DNA from: Xenoacremonium recifei
Lineage: Eukaryota > Ascomycota > Sordariomycetes > Hypocreales > Nectriaceae
Assembly: GCA_012184525.1 (NCBI GenBank)
Contig: WOFQ01000006.1
Coordinates: 682,001 to 746,000 of the forward strand
Length of the DNA: 64,000 bases
Direction of reading: 5' to 3'
Shown: in pieces, positions 60,277 through 64,000 of the stretch
Position numbering within the stretch: position 1 is the first letter of the stretch
Layout: the number at the start of each line of letters is the position of its first letter
Program-made: the position numbers and the translations under genes
The notes under the pieces: generated by a model
Seen by the model: the letters and a program-made list of their open reading frames with translations, nothing else
Told to the model about the DNA's origin: nothing
The model's database searches: none

Positions 60277-61665
60277 ATGGATGCAACATCTTCCGACGGT
60301 CTCGATGTGGCCCTAGACATCATGGGCCAGCAGCCCCTCCTTCGTATCTACACCCAGCTATCTTTTTGCTTCGCTCGGTCAGATACCCATGATGACGAGG
60401 CGGTTAAAGCGACCCTCACTGCCGGCCTCGAACGGCTGACGGCCAGCTTCCCCTGGGTAGCTGGCCAAGTCGTCAGTGAAGGAGCCCGTGAAGGATACAG
60501 TGGGACGTTCAGCATCAAGGCGTTGGACAAGATACCCCGCCTTACTATCAAGGACCTTCGAGAGGACCCCTCCGCCCCTACCATCACTGAGCTCCGAGAA
60601 GCGAAATTTCCGATGAGCATGTTGGACGAAGATGCAATCGCCCCTCGGCGTACGCTGCCGGGGGATCCAAAGTTTTCGCCAACAGACCCTGAGCCGGTCA
60701 TGCTTGTTCAAGCAAACTTCATTGTGGGTGGCCTAATCATCACAATCAACGCGCAACACAGCACTATGGACATGACTGGACAAGGGGAGGTCATCAGACT
60801 CTTGTCAAAGGCATGTTGCGGTGAGGACTTCACAACGGAGGAGTTGGAAGTTGGGAATATGGATCGTGGATCTATAATTGAATTCTTTGACGAGTCCTAC
60901 CAGCCTGGCGCGGAACTCGACAATCAGATCGTCAAAACACCATCGCAGCCACCTAAACAAGATTCTTCTCAGCCTCCAGAATCTCCACCGAAATCTAGTT
61001 GGGTGTATTTCTCATTCAGCCCCGAGTCTTTGCGAGCTCTCAAGTCGGAGGCTGTGAAGACCATGGCTCCAGGCACCAAATTCGTCTCAACTGACGATGC
61101 TATTAGTGCATTGATATGGCAATGCACTACTCGAGCTCGCGTTCCTCGCCTCGAGCTTTCAGAGAAATGCATGTTCTTCCGAGCTGTGGACGTGCGACAA
61201 CAGATGGGCGTTTCAAAACTCTACCCGGGACTCTGTCAAAACATGACCTACAACAAAGAAACTTTTCAAGAAATCCTCGATCAACCGCTGGGAGTTTTGG
61301 CATCACGACTAAGATCAAGTCTGGATCCTGAAGAGATTCGATACCACACTCGAGCTCTCGCTACATTTCTTCATCGTAGTCCGGACAAGACTATATGCTC
61401 CATCACGGCAACAGCCAACCCGTCCACGGATGTGATGTTGAGCTCGTGGGCGAAAGTGGATGCTTGGAACTGGGACTTCAATCTGGGACTTGGGAAGCCC
61501 GAGGCCGTGCGCCGCCCTCGGTTCATGCCATTCGAGTGTCTGATGTACTTGATGCCTCGGAGACCAGATGGGGAGATTTCGGCGGCGTTATCGTTGCGGG
61601 ACGAAGATATGGAAAGGTTGAAGGAGGACAAGGAATTTACAAAATATGCTGAGTATATCGGCTAA
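60277..61665 (+). CDS. TRI101-like O-acyltransferase (BAHD fold)
   Basis: A single intact exon encodes 462 residues, close to the length of trichothecene 3-O-acetyltransferases. The catalytic HxxxD motif is H161-S-T-M-D165. The structural DFxLG motif is at about residues 400-404 (DFNLGLGKPE). The WVAGQV, LSKAC, KFVSTDDA and ALSLRDEDMERLK segments match the TRI101 group. Such enzymes transfer an acetyl group from acetyl-CoA to a hydroxyl, and in trichothecene-producing fungi this is a self-protection step. Relatives also occur in non-producers, where they may detoxify other alcohols. No other trichothecene-pathway gene is visible in the window, so the substrate is not known. The start at 60277 is the first ATG in frame. 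A Pho84-type permease lies two genes away. Confidence 0.85.
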   Translation: MDATSSDGLDVALDIMGQQPLLRIYTQLSFCFARSDTHDDEAVKATLTAGLERLTASFPWVAGQVVSEGAREGYSGTFSIKALDKIPRLTIKDLREDPSAPTITELREAKFPMSMLDEDAIAPRRTLPGDPKFSPTDPEPVMLVQANFIVGGLIITINAQHSTMDMTGQGEVIRLLSKACCGEDFTTEELEVGNMDRGSIIEFFDESYQPGAELDNQIVKTPSQPPKQDSSQPPESPPKSSWVYFSFSPESLRALKSEAVKTMAPGTKFVSTDDAISALIWQCTTRARVPRLELSEKCMFFRAVDVRQQMGVSKLYPGLCQNMTYNKETFQEILDQPLGVLASRLRSSLDPEEIRYHTRALATFLHRSPDKTICSITATANPSTDVMLSSWAKVDAWNWDFNLGLGKPEAVRRPRFMPFECLMYLMPRRPDGEISAALSLRDEDMERLKEDKEFTKYAEYIG

Positions 61666-62113
61666 ATGCGCTAGACGACCATTTTACAGACCCTTCTATT
61701 GTACGAAGTAATAAATCCATCTTGATCATGCTTTGGATCTCAACAAGAAACCGGAGGAGGAGCGGCCCCACACCGGCCGATGACGTCGCCGGCCCCGATG
61801 TCAACCGGTTTTAGGACCACGAGCTGCCCATCACAAGGCATTCTCACCCACCACTTCGATTCCGCGGGCCTATGGAAATGCAGTAGCATGTTTCAACCTT
61901 GGGGAGGATGACGTTTCCTGGCGGGCAAAGGTCAGTGACGCATAGCCCTGCTTCGTTATATCAAGAACGTAAATGTCGTAAAATGCAATCGCATCGTCTT
62001 TCACAAAGTTCCCATATTTGCTATCATCACCGCGAATAACGACTGCATCCATATAAAGTATTGTCTAGTTGCAAACCTATTTCCAACAAAGAACGTTTCG
62101 TTTGCTAGGCATC
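61666..62113. promoter_or_regulatory. Intergenic region with stress-type promoter of the LEA-like gene
   Basis: The gap holds the acyltransferase 3' end and the promoter of the small gene at 62114. A TATAAA box is at 62052-62057, 57 bases before the ATG. A CRE-like site lies at 61781. Confidence 0.55.
61774..61794. promoter_or_regulatory. CRE-like TGACGTCG in a GC-rich palindromic context
   Basis: TGACGTCG (61781-61788) contains the self-complementary core GACGTC of ATF/CREB bZIP sites. It is flanked by GGCC on both sides. It lies about 330 bases upstream of the LEA-like gene. bZIP factors of the AtfA type activate such stress genes in other fungi; binding here is inference. Confidence 0.4.
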
Positions 62114-62614
62114 ATGGAGTGGGCAAAGAGAAATTACAACGAGCAGTATGATCGATGGGTCCCCTGGATCGAGGATCTTTACCTGAGATGGTTTACTAAG
62201 GACAACAAGGCCAGCTATACGGCCAAAGGTGATATTCCCGGAGACACATATATCTTTGAGATCAGCCGCTAACCTAGCACAGACACTCTTGACAAGTCTA
62301 AAGTGACTGGTGTTGAGCAAGTTGACAACCTTCAAGACGGAGTTAATAACCTCGCTGCTGGCCAGGTAGGACAGGGTGGTATCCTCCAACCAGCCGGAGA
62401 TATTGTCTCTAAAGAAGGCATGAACCGAGCAGAGCGTGGCGGCAAGGACGAACGAGGAGGTTATGCTCCCGGAGAAAATGCCGGATCAAGCACCACAAAC
62501 TCGGCTATTGGAGGCATCGCCGAAGGAGGCAAGAATGTCGCTGGGGCCGCTACCGAAGGTGTGAAGAACACCGGCAGCTACCTGGGTGGAGTCCTTGGAG
62601 GAGGCAGCAAGTGA
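62114..62614 (+). CDS. Small conserved LEA-like fungal protein
   Basis: Two exons, 62114-62228 and 62283-62614, with a 54-nt intron (GTGATA, GCTAAC branch, CACAG acceptor) encode 148 residues. The N terminus has a Trp/Tyr-rich amphipathic segment (MEWAKRNYNEQYDRWVPWIE). A polar region with DKSKVTGVEQVDNLQDGV follows. The Gly/Ala/Asn-rich tail has a GGKNVAGAATEGVKNTG pattern resembling LEA repeats. Similar small proteins are widespread in ascomycetes, are hydrophilic and have no assigned biochemical role; a stress or desiccation function is inferred from composition. The splice junction rebuilds the conserved ASYTAKDTLDKSKV stretch. The gene converges on the phosphate permease. Confidence 0.8.
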
Positions 62615-63369
62615 GGTTATGTGATTTGTAGGGTTATTGAGAACGTGCTGGTGTTTCGGACCGATTTTGCTTATGGAGAGGGTTCTTTTGCTTGAGTTTT
62701 CACGGAGTGAGATGTCATTCGCAAACACTATTGAGAAGTTATATGAGAGGACTCGAAGAAACGGGAGTCCTTGGACCAATAATAGAGTCGCGATTTCATT
62801 CCCCTGAGCCACCCTAGAGAGTCAGGATTCGTTCGACCCGTTGGTGGTCTCGGAGCTCCGTTCTGTGAATGCACCAATGAGAAGCCACAAATACCCCACG
62901 TGAGGAAAGCAACGTGGACAACACGCACGAGAGCTCGGTTTCTCTCTAGCATGTGTTCTAGAGTTCAGCGGTTTCAAGCCCCTAATTTAGCCCAGGGAAT
63001 CTTAATTTTAGCTTAAAAGAAATTGTTTAATTTCTCGTCTTTTATGCGCGATTTGAAGACGAGGTCGCGTGACCATGCTGCGTCCGGAATGTCAGAGCTA
63101 CAGGGTCTGGGAGTGCTTGAAAATTTGAAAAATATTAACTTTTATCCAAGCTTGTTCCATTCTATAGTATACTAAATATCGTAAAAACAGGTTATCATGT
63201 TGAGAAAGAGAGTGGGTATAGTATCTGGCTTCAAACTTCAATACACGTATCGAGTTCCCATCCAATACACCGGGATATCATTGTAACAAGCTCTCCATTT
63301 GATTACTGTTTCCAAGAAGTCATAGCTCCGGCATGAATCCACATGAGTTCATACTGTTGCGTGAACAAA
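62615..63369. other. Convergent intergenic region
   Basis: This 755-base gap lies between the LEA-like stop and the permease stop. It is AT-rich around 62990-63180. I see no gene, repeat or RNA in it. Confidence 0.5.
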
Positions 63370-64000
63370 TTAGACGGTCTTAAGACCCTCGCCACCGTTG
63401 GAGTCACCCTCAACAGAGTGGTCGTGCTCGTGCAGGGCGTAGTCATCCTCACCAGAGAGCTCCTCAAGGGTCTTGCGGGCAGTCTCGGGAATCAGGAGGG
63501 TGGTGAAGCAGCCCAGAAGCATGAACAGAGCGTAGATCTCCAGGACGTGGTCCATCCAAGGGGCAGAGTTGTCCTTGGTGGCACCCCGGGTTCGGAGGGT
63601 AGCGATGGCACCCTGGCCGATGATGGAGCCGATCTTGCCAGAGGCAGCGGAAATACCGTGCGAGGTAGATCGGTAGCGGGTGGGGAAGACCTCACCGGGA
63701 ACAATGAAGGTGGTGGTGTTGGGACCTGTAAGAGATTAGTGGATGCTTTCTCTGAATTTAAAGATCAAGAGCTTACCGAAGTTGAAGAAGAACTGGGCGA
63801 GGACGTAGATGGCAAGGAGGCCGTTGGAGGAGATGTGGTTGTAAGCAAAGCCCATCACGATGAAGAGGATGGTCAAGATGGCAAAGCCACCGAGCTGGAT
63901 GGTCTTGCGGCCGAGAGTGTCGATGGTAGCAACAGAGACCCAGTAACCGGGAACAGCACCAGCGAGAACAATGATGATGTTGCCGACGGCAGTGTTGTAA
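63370..64000 (-). CDS. Inorganic phosphate transporter, Pho84/pho-5 type (partial, C-terminal)
   Basis: The gene runs off the right edge; about 193 C-terminal residues are visible. Exons 64000-63777 (partial) and 63725-63370 flank a 51-nt intron (GTAAGC...TTACAG). The major facilitator features are a GYWVSVATVDTLGRKTIQ loop, a NTTTFIVPGEVFPTRYRST loop, a SGKIGSIIGQ helix and a final helix ending in IPETARKTLEELSGEDD. These match fungal PHS-family H+/phosphate symporters of the plasma membrane. The tail is acidic and His-rich. Third codon positions are strongly C-biased, unlike most of the window, suggesting high expression. Confidence 0.92.

Noticed and set aside
1..64000. CRISPR arrays, rRNA genes, bacterial-type operons
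   Set aside because: The window is eukaryotic chromosomal DNA. No regularly spaced repeats, rRNA segments or polycistronic layout were seen.

Overview
This is a stretch of filamentous ascomycete (Pezizomycotina) nuclear chromosome, most likely Sordariomycetes/Hypocreales. The evidence is short spliceosomal introns (mostly 47-90 nt, GTNNGT donors, CTRAC branch sites), a velvet-domain regulator, an FlbC-type C2H2 regulator, an RTA1-family membrane protein, a Zn2Cys6/Fungal_trans_2 factor, and a TRI101-like acyltransferase two genes from a Pho84-type phosphate permease. I rebuilt seventeen genes exon by exon. Every spliced model returns an open frame; sixteen are complete and one runs off the right edge.

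Layout. (1) 1-2289: a gene-free leader, then an FlbC-like C2H2 gene (2290-3277). (2) 3278-18598: a 15 kb stretch with no gene I can support, holding low-complexity repeats, a tandem duplication, an orphan exon and a probable mutated transposon relic. (3) 18599-21141: a protein with an Est1-type RNA/DNA-binding domain. (4) 21142-28003: a second desert of 6.9 kb, with an F-box relic and unusual enrichment of the word TTGCC/GGCAA. (5) 28004-38869: a compact housekeeping block with six genes in 11 kb: a tRNA t6A dehydratase (Tcd), an Mgr3-like mitochondrial TPR protein, an Arb2-domain protein, ATG29, an Ntn-type L-asparaginase and TIM17. (6) 42113-43503: a velvet regulator between a 3.2 kb and an 8.3 kb gene-poor stretch. 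(7) 51809-64000: a catabolic/resistance/transport region with a mitochondrial zinc alcohol dehydrogenase, a Zn2Cys6 factor, an RTA1-family protein, a 3-hydroxyisobutyrate-dehydrogenase-like oxidoreductase, a TRI101-like O-acyltransferase, a small conserved LEA-like protein and the C-terminal part of a phosphate permease.

How the genes may work together. The compact block is constitutive and organelle-centred: three of its six products (Tcd, Mgr3-like, Tim17) are expected in mitochondrial membranes. The right-hand group has a regulator divergent from a membrane exporter-type gene, an oxidoreductase and an acyltransferase of the trichothecene-detoxifying family. That is the layout of a small chemical-resistance module. 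A perfect CGG-N3-CCG palindrome nested in a 10-bp inverted repeat lies in the dehydrogenase promoter, one gene from the Zn2Cys6 factor.

Gene-structure oddities worth recording are a GC-AG intron in the Arb2 gene, a 10-nt microexon in ATG29, a frame-preserving 57-nt intron inside the velvet domain, and an upstream ORF whose stop overlaps the velvet start codon. I saw no tRNA, rRNA, CRISPR array or intact transposon.
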